From NCBI GenBank assembly GCA_029964075.1, contig CM057138.1:14130932-14194931 (forward strand): 64,000 nucleotides of DNA. The letters are read 5' to 3'. The notes beneath the pieces were generated by a model. The model was not told where the DNA came from. It searched no databases and saw only the letters and a program-made list of their open reading frames with translations. Within the stretch, counting starts at the first letter, position 1. Every line of letters begins with the position of its first letter. Of the stretch, positions 33,510 to 44,922 are shown piece by piece. This DNA is from Patiria pectinifera. Lineage: Eukaryota; Echinodermata; Asteroidea; Valvatida; Asterinidae. The position numbers and the translations under genes were made by a program.

Positions 33510-35860
33510 TAACCTCGGACCTGAATGCCATATGACGTCCATGTCGGTGGTATAACTCATGTTATGGATACCAAGGAACTCAAGTATATCATTGTTGACA
33601 GGACATTCGCAATGGATGGCAGCCATCTTGGATATTTCAAAATGGCTGCTATTTTAAACTTAATTGCAAAATAACTTCAGACTCGAATGTCATATGAAGT
33701 CAATTCTGGTAGCGAGGCGCGGTGAAACCATGACAGGACCAAGGTTATCTTGGCATATAATGTAGTTGAGTTTGAAAGGAGTCTCTAGCACGGTGACAGG
33801 TGTTGACCATTCATGTGCTGGATTGTAAATTATTAGTGCCGGAATTGTGCATTTTGTGGATAAAGCATGAAACTTGGCATGTCAGGTCTTCATGCCATGA
33901 CAAACATAAGTAAGATTTGAGGCTTTGCATGGTGGAGATACTTAATAATGAGAGGTTTGCGGAAACACCATGTGCGAATAATTTTCAACTAAGAGAATGG
34001 TTCTGAAAAGAACCAGAGGTATAAACTCGACGTTCCCGTCAGTATGCTCTGACTCTCCTGAAGACGGTCAGAGCATACTGACCGGAACGTCGAGTTTATA
34101 CCTCTGGTTCTTGTCAGAACCATTTTCTTCATGACAAACATGTTGAGATATAAAGGCGTTTCATATCTGACCCCTGGTGACCTTTGTGAGGGGTCATGAA
34201 TTTGGAATACCCTAATTGCCACTATTTATCATATTCACTCGTCATATTTAATCTTTTCACCGACTTTAGTCTAATAGTGAAAAGAAGTGTATTTCAACAT
34301 ATTGTTGTACCGTATCACATGATTTTGAACCCAAGAGACAATTTTTGTCATGATCTCTGATCTCCATTTCTCTTGTTTTAAGGGCAGACGCATCACACTC
34401 TAACAGTTGGCTTGATATCCATCTGGATACAATGGAGTGTAATAAGCACACAATAGTGAATCATTTTGTACATATTTTATTTCAAAAGAGCCACACATGC
34501 TTCTATTCCAATTGTATCATGTTGCGTGTGACATTACAAAAACAGATGGAGTTCAGAGGTCACCTCCCAAAAAAAAAATTCGTTTGGTATCAGATATGGG
34601 TATCAGATGATGTCCCCAAATCTGCAAATTCTTTTCATGACACAAAAAGTTAACTGTTAGACTTGGGTCATGAAAATGTGGCATTTATAAGAGTAAATCT
34701 TTAAAAAATATCTAGTAGATAGGTCCTGACCTCTGGGAAGGTAACCAGAGGTTAAATATTAAAGGTCCTATATATGAAAATTGCTTTCATAGCATAAACA
34801 CCTACCATTAAGACTTGGATCGTGAACAAGTTGGGTTTAAAGAGTAAACCTTACAAAAAGCTGTGGTTTACAAAGGTCATTGACCTCTGAAAGTTCACCA
34901 GATGTCAGAAATGAATTGTTTCCAAATCTGATCATTATTTTCATTGCATGAATACCTATAACATAGACTTCGGTTATAGGAAAAAGACATCTTGAAGAGT
35001 AATTGTTCACCAATGAAATAGGTCACCAGAGGTCAAATATGATATGTCTGTAAATGTGAAAAAAAACCAATTATGACATGACGGACATGGGCGTCGCCAA
35101 TATTTTTTCCAGGGGGGGGGGGACAATTTTCCTGAACGTTTACATTATATTCTCAATTTATCATTTTTCCAAGCATGAGCAGGGGAGCATCCCCCATCAA
35201 ATTAACAGCATTATGGCTTCGCACCTGTTTTTTTTCCTTTTGGGGGGGGGGGGGGGGGGAACAAGTGCCCATGATGACGAACCAACATGCAAAGTTTCAT
35301 ACCTTTATCACAAAGTGCACAACTGTTGGAAATATTGGGGGTATGCTGCTCCACTACAAGGAGCCCCTGGCTCTCTGGATTAACTGCATCACATTTTCAG
35401 ACAACCCTGGTACTGTCCTGGTTACACTAGATATGGAAAGCAGTGAATTAAGCTTGAACATCTTAGTTATAACGAGTAAAATGAGCTGTGGTGGCTGCCA
35501 CTGGTGCTTTGTTGGTTATCATCAGGTGCCAGGAAAAGTTGGCTGAACACAGTGGTTGAGACCAAGTCTGGGATGCTGCTTTAACTTTTGATCTATACAG
35601 TCAATCAATTCATATCCAGAAGTCATAATAATCGTGCTGTTGATGCCCATGGGGTTACGCTCCAAGTGTTTTTCGATCTGTGGATTGAAATAACATTTCA
35701 AGAGAAACCTGCCATCCATCGGGGTAACAATTATTTAGAGTTATATAGATTCCTTAGTAACAAACTTCATACCAAAGTATCCAAGATGGCTGTCATCCAT
35801 TGGGAGTACCACTTAAACAATGATTTGCTAGGTTTCCTTGGTATCTAAAACATTGGGTTT
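33510..35860. mobile_element. Foldback element, copy 1
   Basis: Outer arms are inverted: ATACCAAGGAA, ATCATTGTT and GCAGCCATCTTGGATA near 33570-33640 face their complements at 35780-35848. Inner material at 34137-34210 (CATATCTGACCCCTGGTGAC) is inverted relative to tandem units at 34720-35060 (AGGTCA and CAGAGGTCAAATATGA). There is no transposase. Long inverted repeats with internal tandem units recall foldback transposons of flies and sea urchins. Confidence 0.55.
33991..34129. repeat. Near-perfect hairpin F
   Basis: Arms of about 60 bp (AACCAGAGGTATAAACTCGA and complement; GTCAGTATGCTCTGAC and complement) are separated by the 13-nt loop TCTCCTGAAGACG. It sits inside foldback copy 1 at the edge of the tandem-unit arm. 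Confidence 0.85.
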
Positions 35861-36599
35861 GCCACCACACTTGTGAACTAATTAGAGACTACAACAATTA
35901 CAACAACGGAATTAGCCCACATCAGAATGAGGAACCCCTCACAAACATGCCCAAAGCAAAACTATCAACCACCTATTAACTCAAAAACAATCCACAGGTT
36001 GTTATTAAGCCCTATGACAAATGCCAAATGCATCATGAACCGTGAGGACTAATTACAAGTTGGTTTTAAACATCCCAATTCCCAACATGAAACCATCGAA
36101 AGAAATATGGCACATTAAACCACATTACTTGTGCACCAAGTTCTCAACGAAATGCTAGAATACCGCCATATTGATACCCACATCCACAAATACTTTGACC
36201 CGCGGTCGCAACCGATCAGCTACCCGACTACGTGTACTTTCTCCCGAGAATTCACAAAACCCTATCCTGAAAGAACCCTTGGTACACTGTAGAAAGGTTG
36301 GATGAAACATTGGTGGGCAATGTAATTTACCCAGCATTGGTATGAAATTACCTCAAATTGGGTTGAATTAGGTAAAAAATTGTCAAACTATTGGGAAGAA
36401 TTTGCCCAAGAGTGTAACAATTGATAATTCGACCAGCATTGGTCAACTTATACATGTATTTGTATTGTATTGTATCGTTTAAAATCCAAATAATTTGGTG
36501 CCTGTTGTTATTGTTTCAATACTAAAAAAAAAAATCGCCTCTTTGGTTTTATGTAATTATTTTATTGCCCCCAAAAACTAGAAGAAAGAAATATAGTTG
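35861..36599. other. Intergenic with MITE-like internal repeats
   Basis: At 36300-36450 the sequence repeats GCATTGGTxxxA and ATTGGGxxGAATT motifs similar in style to those in the element at 37555. No gene is seen. Confidence 0.35.
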
Positions 36600-36639
36600 T
36601 GCGGCATAGGGATATAATTATGCCTTTTGTTATAAAAGT

Positions 36640-39600
36640 ATGAAACTAGTCATATGAGGCCTTTATACCATAACAGCAAATTTCAGATATGGAGGCATTT
36701 CATATCTGACCCCCAGTGACCTTTGATGGGTCAATGATCTTTGGATACTCTATGTATACGTATTGTTCTTGAAAACGTCACTTTCCTATGACCTTATTCT
36801 ATGTATAGTCTTCATACAAAGTAAATAACAACCAAATGTGGAAAAAAAATCACACTTGACCTATGATGACCTGCACTTAACTGCACTTACTCTATGTATA
36901 GTTATTTATACGATTATACTCTTTAAACCACTTTTTTTCATTGTAGTGCGCATGCACAATGTTACGTTATAAATGTTGGTTTTCAATAATGCGCATATTA
37001 AGTTGCTCATGTTAGGAAAAGATGTTCATATCTAGGGAATCTTATATCTGACCTCTGATGGTCTTCAAGGGGTAAATGAACTTTGCGTATCCAGTTTATA
37101 TATATTAAGATGATTAACTATTCAAAACACCTCTTTTTTATTACCCATATCTAAATTTTGTTTTTCTTGCCATGATATGAATTTTCAGATATGTAGACAT
37201 TTCGTATTTGACCTATGATGACCTTTGCGAGGTCAATGATTGGTGTATACTCTGATTGCCGTCATTTTGCATTTGTTCATGACTGAAGTCTAATAATGCA
37301 AAAGGCGTGTATTTTAATAATTATTCTACAACATGTCATGAAGTCGGACCCCAAAGACTTTTTGCATAACTTCTGATCTCAATTTTCCGTTTTATTACGG
37401 CAGACGCAGGCGCAGACGAGATTATTTGGCTTGGTAGAAAAAGGTTAAAAACTTGGCTATCCAAGTCCATATGGGTACAGCAGGGTGTAATAACTACACA
37501 AGAGTGAATACTGCCTGCTATATGTACATTCTTCATACATAACAGACCCACACACTCTAAAAGAAATAGTTGCTCAATATTGGGTAAAATTACTACCTTT
37601 TCGAGAGTAAAAAGGGAACATGGTCGTCAACTTGTTTACTTTTTTTTTACACAACAGCTAAAGTGTAGAAAAGTACCCATTTCAGTGTAACTCTTACCCA
37701 TAATTGTGTTACGTGTTTGCACAACAAAGTTGGGTAAGAAAGTTTATCCATGTGACGACCATGTTCCCTTTTTACTCAATTATTGGGTTAACTTTACCCA
37801 ACCCTCCTTTTACCCAAGTGTTGTGTCAGTTTCTTACCCAGATATTGGGTTCTAATTTTTACCCTGCACTGTTGGGTTCTAAATTTACCCATCACTTGGG
37901 TTGTTTTTAAATGAGTTGTTGTGTACCTTTGTTATTGGTCCTTGCGGTTTTATTCAACTGTGAACTCTGCAATGTGAATTGCATGTTAGAGACAGCAATC
38001 GCGAGGGATTTCAATAACTGAGTCCTGGGTTGGAAAGTCAGTAAAATGAATAAGATATTTCCCCAAATATGGTGCTGATGCATGAGGACTATTACGAAGA
38101 GCGTGGGCTAAATAATGGGCATGAGTGTTAGAATTTCCCTCAACCAACTCCTTCAAAAACAATTCCCCAAATGTCGGTCACTTTACTCAGTGTTTCTAGA
38201 TCTGAGAACACTCACTATACGGTACATGAAACTCATGCATCATGTGCATGGAATCGTGGTTGGCAGAGCCGTGACGTCCAAGTCGCAAATAAATGTCTAA
38301 ATAATAAGCATGTCACTTCTCCAATCTCCCCATTATTGATCCTCATACATCAGCATCCCATTTGGAGGAAACATCACTGAAATTCATTTCACTGACTTAC
38401 CTGGAACAAAGAAATCACGTCTTCAAAATCCCAAAAGTGTTGAAGGTCTCACAAGCGGCGGCCATCTTGTACATGAGTGATGACGCGTGCACAATATTGG
38501 GTAAACGTTGTCACGTGCGTCAGTTTACCCCACACAGTGGTAACATTTTATATTGTCGTGGTAAAGTCTACTCTTTGACGTGTACAATGAAATAATTGTT
38601 ACACAGTGGTGGGGTAAATCCAGTTTCTTTAACCCATCGCTTGGGTAATAATACCATGATTTTACACTTATTGCCTGTGCTGCTGGGACTTGTAGTCAAT
38701 GTTTGGTACTATTTCACCCTTTTCATGTGTAACACATTTGACACAAGTAGGAGGTACAAGCGAAATTTTCATTTTGTTCAATATTGGGCAGAAATGACAC
38801 AATTTGTTTTTACACAACAGTTTTACACAACATAATTTACACTTCTTTTTTAGAGTGCAGATTTCTATTCCAATCTCTTCATATTGCGTCTGCCAATTAA
38901 ACAAAGAGAAACGAGATAAGAGGTCACCTCCAAATTGTTTTAGGACTCTGAATTCATAACATGACTGTAAACTAATAAGTGCAATACCGTTCTTTGACAC
39001 TATTGAGGCACGAAAACATGGCGTTTTGACAAACAAATATGAAAAATAACGGCAACTAAGCTATCCAAAATTCATTGACCTCTCCAACGGTATCATGTAC
39101 GTCAAATACGATGTCCCCGTATCTGACAATTCTTTAAATGGCACAAAGAGAAAAGTTGTAGACTTGGGTCATAAATAAAGCATTTTCAAATGTGTTAATC
39201 TAATTACTATCCATAAATAGGCTATGGTTTTACAAAGGTCATGACCTCTCGTAAGGTCACCAGAGGGTGAATATGAAATGACCAATATATGAAAATTCTC
39301 TTTATAGCATGACCATCTTTAATTTGGATATGAATCGTGAAAAAATGGGGTTTAAAGAATAAATCTTACAAATAGCTAAAAACGGGTTAACAAAGGTCGA
39401 TCATTGACCTCTAAAGGTCACCAGAGTTCAGATATGAATTGTTCCCAAATCTGATCACTATTTTCATTGTATGAAGACCTATCACATATAATTGGGTCAA
39501 AGGAAAGTGAAGTTTTGAAGAACAAAAGTTATGAAAAAAAGAATGGAAAGTCCACTGACCTCTAAAGATTACCAGAGGTCAAATATGAAATGCCTCCATA

Positions 39601-39640
39601 TCTGAAACAAAATTCCTGGCATGAAGAACCAACATGCGAA
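36640..39640. mobile_element. Foldback element, copy 2
   Basis: The left arm (36690-37260) has about four units with CATATCTGACC, GATGACCTTT and AGGTCAATGA. The right arm (39050-39620) has about four units in the inverse orientation (ATTGACCTCT, AGGTCACCAGAGG, TCAAATATGAAATG). The centre matches copy 1 (34240-34560) and is interrupted by the 1.3-kb element at 37555. Confidence 0.55.
37555..38855. mobile_element. MITE-like insertion with TTGGGT/ACCC internal repeats
   Basis: It begins CTCTAAAAGAAA and ends TTCTTTTTTAGAG. Comparison with copy 1 at about 34490 (CCACACATGCTTCTATTCC, uninterrupted) shows that CCACACA and TGCAGATTTCTATTCC were once adjacent. The interior holds many TTGGGTTxxxTTTACCC units at 37560-37910 and around 38500-38660. 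No transposase is seen. Confidence 0.65.
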
Positions 39641-40060
39641 GTTTAAAGCTTTGTATCCAACTTCGTGCCTTTCGTGTTTTTTTTTTTCCTGCAAGAGCAA
39701 CCCTTGAAATAAGCCCGGGGCTGAGATAACTTATATGAGATAACTGTATTGTAGTCCATTTCAAAGCCACAAACATCAATCACCTCTTTATCGTGTTCTC
39801 ACATGAGAAATGAGCCACTTATAAAACACTTAACATGCCCTCTTGCTTCTTTACTTGCTTGAGTAAGGCGCCACTAATCAAACACAAACATACCCTATTG
39901 CTTGTTTACTCGCTTGTGTAAGGAGCCACTAATCAAACACTATTACTATACCTCATACATATTCATGATCGAGAGCCGAACGTTCATTGGTCAATTCACC
40001 ATCACGTGCCAGATGTTATTCTTGCTGTTTACCAAACGCGCGCGCGAGGATTCACGCACA
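39641..40060. other. Intergenic, short direct repeat
   Basis: GAGCCACTxATxAAACAC recurs at about 39808 and 39915 with CTTGCTTxTTTACTxGCTTG nearby. No gene is seen. Confidence 0.4.
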
Positions 40061-40061
40061 T

Positions 40062-40133
40062 TGTAAATACGCATGCGTAGTAGACTGTCGCATGGGTTAC
40101 CCGTGCGACAGTCTACTACGCATGCGCTTTACA
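40062..40133. repeat. Loopless palindrome G
   Basis: TACGCATGCGTAGTAGACTG and GTCGCATGGGT are mirrored by ACCCGTGCGAC and CAGTCTACTACGCATGCG, with almost no loop. GTCGCACGGGT recurs once more at 40149. The surroundings are CpG-rich. Confidence 0.8.
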
Positions 40134-40327
40134 GAGCAATCGAGGAACTGTCGCACGGGTGCAGTACGCACGCGCGAACATCGCACAGGAGAGATGCATG
40201 GTTGCACGGTTCCTGTAAATGTTAATTTCCAGAGTTCAATGATGCCGTACGCGTACTGGAGAAAATGTATAGACCGTGTAAAGATGTCTCCTGTACAAAA
40301 GAAAGTTGTACACATTGCAAACAACTG

Positions 40328-40397
40328 TATTTACAACTGTAGTAACTGTATTATATTGCAAACGAACTGTAGTAACTGTATTATATTGCAAACGAAC
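40328..40397. repeat. Short tandem repeat
   Basis: GTAACTGTATTATATTGCAA followed by ACGAAC occurs twice in tandem (about 40342 and 40372), preceded by a related TTACAACTGTA unit. Confidence 0.7.
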
Positions 40398-40515
40398 CGA
40401 ACTAGTAATTGAAGTTGAATCTTTTGGTGAGCTGTACAAGTTTCCCCGAATTTTGTTTTAGGTGCATAATAATAAAAAAAAATCGGCAACTGAATATGTA
40501 TGAGGTATAGTAAAA

Positions 40516-40681
40516 CAAATATAACATGGTTCATTTCGGGTGGACAGTCGATATTAGCTCCCCTCGGTATTGGAAGTTGACAAACTAGTTCCCTCGGCTT
40601 CGCCTCGGGAACTAGTTTGTCAACTTCCAATACCTCGGGGAGCGAATATCGACTGTCCACCCTCAAACCATGTTATATTTG
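40516..40681. repeat. Punctuated palindrome D
   Basis: A 166-bp hairpin with ends CAAATATAACATGGTT and complement. The apex CCCTCGGCTTCGCCTCGGG (40591-40609) is identical to palindrome B. Mirrored CCCTCGG (40561) and CCTCGGG (40633) point the same way in both arms. The outer termini (ACAAATAT, then ATATTTGTATA) also match B, but the arms between ends and apex differ. Confidence 0.85.
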
Positions 40682-40689
40682 TATAATAT

Positions 40690-41400
40690 GCACCCTTTTT
40701 ATTGAATGTGTCGGTTTTGATAGAAAGGCATGTGTATCTTAAAACCACACTGTGAGATTGAAACATGTGTTCGGGTTTCATTGATTAGCCAAAGAACTGC
40801 TGCAGGCTTAAATGCAATGTTGCTAAGTCTCGATTCATAGTGAAAGTGACCTCGCTTACCTTAACAAAATAAACACCATTTGTGGCACATTAAAACAAAA
40901 CAAACTTTTTCATGAACAGCCTCAATGAATTTTCCATCTGATTTCATGACTCATTGAGATAGAGTAGTAGGAAACTGGACGGGGAGACCTCCCATGTGGG
41001 GACCATTGACCAACACTGTCTATGAGTTGTGGTCAGTGTTTTTGTACTTCAGAAATAAAACGACTCATGTAGTTCAGTGAAACACAAGTCATACTTGATT
41101 ATTTTCCTGCAGAATAATTATTGTTCCAATATGTATATTCAACCGAGTGTAGCACTTTCAACGTAGAGAGTTCAATAATAAGTCAAGCCATGAAATTCTT
41201 GTCAAAGTGCACGTATTGTTCTGTATAGAGCTCATTTTTCGCATCCAAAGAGCAATCTAGTAATTACAAATACGACAGCTTGTAAGCCGCTAACCTTGTT
41301 TTTAACTTGACGTTGTGATTGTGCCTACCTGGCCTAGCTGATTCTTATCGATGTTTCATCGCGATTCCAGATGAGTGAATACCTATGTTCCCCGATACCA
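40690..41400. other. Intergenic, no gene seen
   Basis: No exon or recognisable element. Confidence 0.35.
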
Positions 41401-41409
41401 ATGTTTCAC

Positions 41410-41523
41410 AACCTTAACCCTAACCATCTAGTCCAAACCCTAACCCTAACCCTAAAACTCACTCTAGTCATAATCCTAACCCGAGTCCAACCCCAACCCT
41501 AACCCAAACCCAAGCCCTAACCC
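41410..41523. repeat. Degenerate interstitial telomere-like repeats
   Basis: Many CCCTAA units and variants (CCCTAACCCTAACCCTAA, AACCCAAACCC) occur in one strand orientation. They are metazoan telomere-type units embedded in unique DNA, so this is an internal tract, not a chromosome end. Confidence 0.8.
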
Positions 41524-41857
41524 AATTAATACACTGCCCAAATATCTAAAGGAGTCAATCGTTTCACCTATGTGTTGTTTGAACACATGAGGGTTGTTGG
41601 CTGCTAAAGTCTCTCTATATATCCTGCTGATGGCGAGACTGAAGATTGTGCTACTTTTGCAAATTGTGTTAAAATGAACTGGAGGTTAGACTCCCTATGA
41701 GTTCAACTACAACTGTAAATTCAGTGTGTAAACTGAGTAAATAGTGTTTACACGTCGGTGAAGGGCAAAACGTAATTTTGAATGTGATTATCTGACCCAT
41801 GTTGAGTCTTTAAGGACAAATTGTATTTTGGCATTTCCACCTTTTCTTTGTAATCAG

Positions 41858-41989
41858 GAAAAACATGTAAAATTACACCATCCAGATGTAATCACTATTT
41901 CAACTCTCCTTTTTCCCTTAATCGTCCCTCCAACAAACCTTCAACAACTGCACCAATCGCCATTTCAGGAACTACCATCTCCCCATGTG
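41858..41989 (+). CDS. Candidate phase 1-1 exon, Ser/Thr/Pro-rich
   Basis: The acceptor ctttgtaatcag and the strong donor gtgagt bound 132 bp. In the phase-1 frame it reads KTCKITPSRCNHYFNSPFS and then SNKPSTTAPIAIS and GTTISPC, with no stop. It is symmetric (1-1) and could sit between the signal-peptide exon and the HYR exons as a short cysteine-bearing, O-glycosylatable linker. Support is only splice sites plus an open frame; the domain is unknown. Confidence 0.35.
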
Positions 41990-43265
41990 GTGAGTGAAAC
42001 ATTGATATGATTTTTGTTTGTCTTGTAATAAAACGTCAGTTTCGAATTGAGCACCATCAGAGCAGTAGGCCTTCATATAAATTAGGATGTAATTGTGTAC
42101 TATAGGTTTTCCCAGACAATTACGAAAAATGTGTACAGGAATTTGTAAGGCGCACGCGCAGTGTGGCAGAATCTGCGCGTACTGTACAGATAATGCATTG
42201 ACTCGGCCGGCAGTAGGGCGAAATCTGCGCGTACTCACTCTAGCGTTGTCACGAAGACGCGCATTTTGCTAATTGTTTTTTGGGTTTTTTTTTCGTTTTC
42301 ACGAACACCCACTTCTCTTAATTGATTGATTCTGCAAAACTAATCACCTCTTGTTCTTAACGGTTGCTACATTTAGGAAGATTTGAATCTCGTCTTTCCT
42401 CTGATTCCTCTGATCGTTCTTTTTTGCTCAGTATTTGCCAGAATCGCATCATATTATCAAGCAATCAAAATGATAAAATGAGAGAGAACTTTAAAAAATA
42501 CAGAAAGAAATTAGAATACAATTAAGACAATGAGACAACAAAAATGTCCCAGGATCCCATATAACATGACACGCAATGTTTCCCTTTACCGTCCCAGTAA
42601 CATGCCTTCAAGATTATTTTGATTGATTTTATGTTGGTAAGATTTATATGTTTCTACCATTTCATTTGCTTATTTCAAATTCGCCTTTGAGTACATAAGA
42701 ACAAACACATTAATGACCAATTGGATCTTCAATACATTTATCAATCAATGAATCAATCAAAGCTGTATCATGATTTGTATGAGCTGTATACTTTATTTAA
42801 ATTGATCGCAGACTTTACGAGTTTGAATTATGACAAATGAAAAAAGAATGTACAATTCAGCCCGTGTCACAATAGAAAATCGATTTTCTCCGAATTTGAT
42901 TGCACATTCGTAATAATCGGCAATGCACCCGTCGAACCGAAACCTAATCACGTATTGTAATCATTTAAATGAAACGTTATGCACTTTCATTTATTTGAAT
43001 GATGCAAAATGAAATCGAATGCTAGTTATTGCAAAAATGAAACCCGGATATATGTCATTCTCAAAATCAGCGCCAAATTGAATTTATGTATTACAAATTC
43101 AAATGCACATTTTCCAAAATTGTCAAGGAAAACCTTCATTAATGTTGGGTGTTAAGATCTTTTGAAAGGAATGAAATTCTAGCACTAAACAGTGCCAGTT
43201 TCTTAGGTTTTACTCGTGGAAGTACTTCTTATGTTAGGAAAAAATAGATTCACATTTGGTTTCAG
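41990..43265. other. AT-rich intergenic, no gene seen
   Basis: CGCGCAGTGTGGCAGAATCTGCGCG-type repeats occur twice near 42150-42230 (AATCTGCGCGTACT). The rest is AT-rich and featureless. Confidence 0.35.
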
Positions 43266-43269
43266 GTCA

Positions 43270-43620
43270 AACCGGCATTAATAAAGTTATTTGAATGAAA
43301 TGTGGAATGAGTGCATGCGGTGAGTGCATAGATGTGCATGACGAACTAGTATATTGTGGCGGGGATCTCCCCGGGCCAAACCTAAGTTCGTCGTGACCAA
43401 GTCTGACACATATAAAAGTGTAGCTGATCTTCCCGTTCCCAAGCTTTCCCAAGACGAGAGACCACTGAGAGCGACCTCAAGGCTTAGGGAACAGGTCCGT
43501 TTTTGAGGAAATATATAATATGATATATGATATAGATTATGATGATTGTGATTACCCTCTGTTAATTGCACAATAAACCAACAACAAATATACCTGGACA
43601 ACAGGAATGTAGGCACCGCA
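43270..43620 (-). other. Possible LTR remnant of the gypsy element
   Basis: On the minus strand this lies 3' of the last coding ORF of the element, contains a TATATG motif and a GTGGTCTCTCGTCTTGGG stretch, and ends near ACTTTATTAATG. No second copy exists in the window to confirm an LTR, so this is tentative. Confidence 0.25.
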
Positions 43621-43865
43621 GTAGTGATTGAGTCTTAATGAGGTTGTTAATTCTCAGGGTCACTAACGCGCAAAGCTTGAGCAATGCGCCTAATGTAAAC
43701 AATGTAAATAATATTTGGTTTTTCACATGACTTAAATCTCATGGCCGACATTTTTTTTTTTTAGATAAAACACTCAACTCATGAAAATACTAGACTTCTG
43801 AAATTGTTTAACTTAAGCAACACTATAAACTTTAAGAACTTGGAACATAAGAACTATGTAAAACT

Positions 43866-44638
43866 TTACTTTCCGGTGGGTCGGTTCTGCTCGTCCACTT
43901 CGATGGCCTTCACGGAGGATGTTCGATGCTCCTCCTTCTTGACCAAAGCTCCGTCTAGGAGGACCTCCAATCTGGTGAACTCTTTCACCTGGGCCATGCG
44001 CGTCCTTGTGGGCGAGGCCGTAGACCTGGGCGTCTCCATGGACATCTCGCTGCCGAAGTCCTGACCTTCCAATGAGGGCATGGATGATGCTGGGCTATGC
44101 GGTGGGGACGCCTCAACCGTCTTCATCAGCTGGAGCATAGCTCGGGGCTTACGTCTCTGTCTATAGGGGGAATCGGCAGTCTGTGACCACCGGACTGGAC
44201 CCAGCAGGGGGACACGGGGGTGGGCGAGAGGGACACAACTGTGTCTTGGGCCGTCTCGTCATCTGACGGGGCGGTTGCAGGGGTCTCTGGTGGGGGGTTT
44301 GCTGGATTTACCGGTGTGTCTTTGGGAGCTGGTGGGCTCCAAGTCACTACCAGTTCTGCCGAAGAGTTAGACTGGTACCTAGCCTTCGTCATGGCTGGAG
44401 TTGAGATGCCTGGTGGAACATCGTTTGCTAACAGCTCAGGGTGGCACATCTGTATATGCCTCTGCAGGTTGGAGACGACACCGGCCTGGTAGGCGCACTT
44501 ACTGCAGCGCAGGACGTTGACACCTCTGTGGACGTCTTTGATATGGCGCCAAAGACTCTGGCGATGCACAAACCAGATGGGGCACTGCCGACATTGGTAG
44601 CGTCTGGTGGCCTTCGTCTTGCTCTTCTCCTGCGACAT
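43866..44638 (-). pseudogene. Extra ORF of the gypsy element with two C2H2 zinc fingers
   Basis: From ATG 44638 the protein has two zinc fingers: YQCRQCPIWFVHRQSLWRH with KDVH, and LRCSKCAYQAGVVSNLQRH with QMCH. Both are C-x2-C-x12-H-x4-H. A Pro/Thr-rich linker follows (PANPPPETPATAPSDDE). The frame ends at 44126 and continues one base off as MLQLMKTVEASPPHSPASS to 43866; a C homopolymer at the break suggests a one-base indel. Placement after integrase is unusual for Ty3/gypsy. It may bind nucleic acid or direct targeting (inference). A captured host fragment is an alternative. Confidence 0.65.
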
Positions 44639-44922
44639 CTTGCTGAGTGTATCTATTAGCCTGAGGGAAAGTACAAGAACGATTATTAATCAACTTAGGC
44701 TACTTACAAACACCTTTCAGGGTCCGGTCACCAGTAGGACACTTAATACCGCAAGGGTAGTTGATGGGTATCGTCCGGGCGGTGACAAGTCTTGCTGCCC
44801 CGACTGATTGGCTTCACTTTCAGACCCTGACTCGTCTGCAATGGCATCTTGCATTACAGGAGCATTATCTTAGACCTCGCAGGCCCACTCTTCAGATGAG
44901 TTCTTGTCATCTGGAACTGTTG

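Noticed and set aside
35078-35546. Overlapping plus-strand ORFs around the G runs
   Set aside because: They are low-complexity translations inside the foldback element without splice or domain support.
41410-41523. A chromosome end
   Set aside because: Units are degenerate and flanked on both sides by ordinary sequence.
44220-44492. Plus-strand ORF of 90 codons
   Set aside because: It is the complement of the zinc-finger ORF of the gypsy element.
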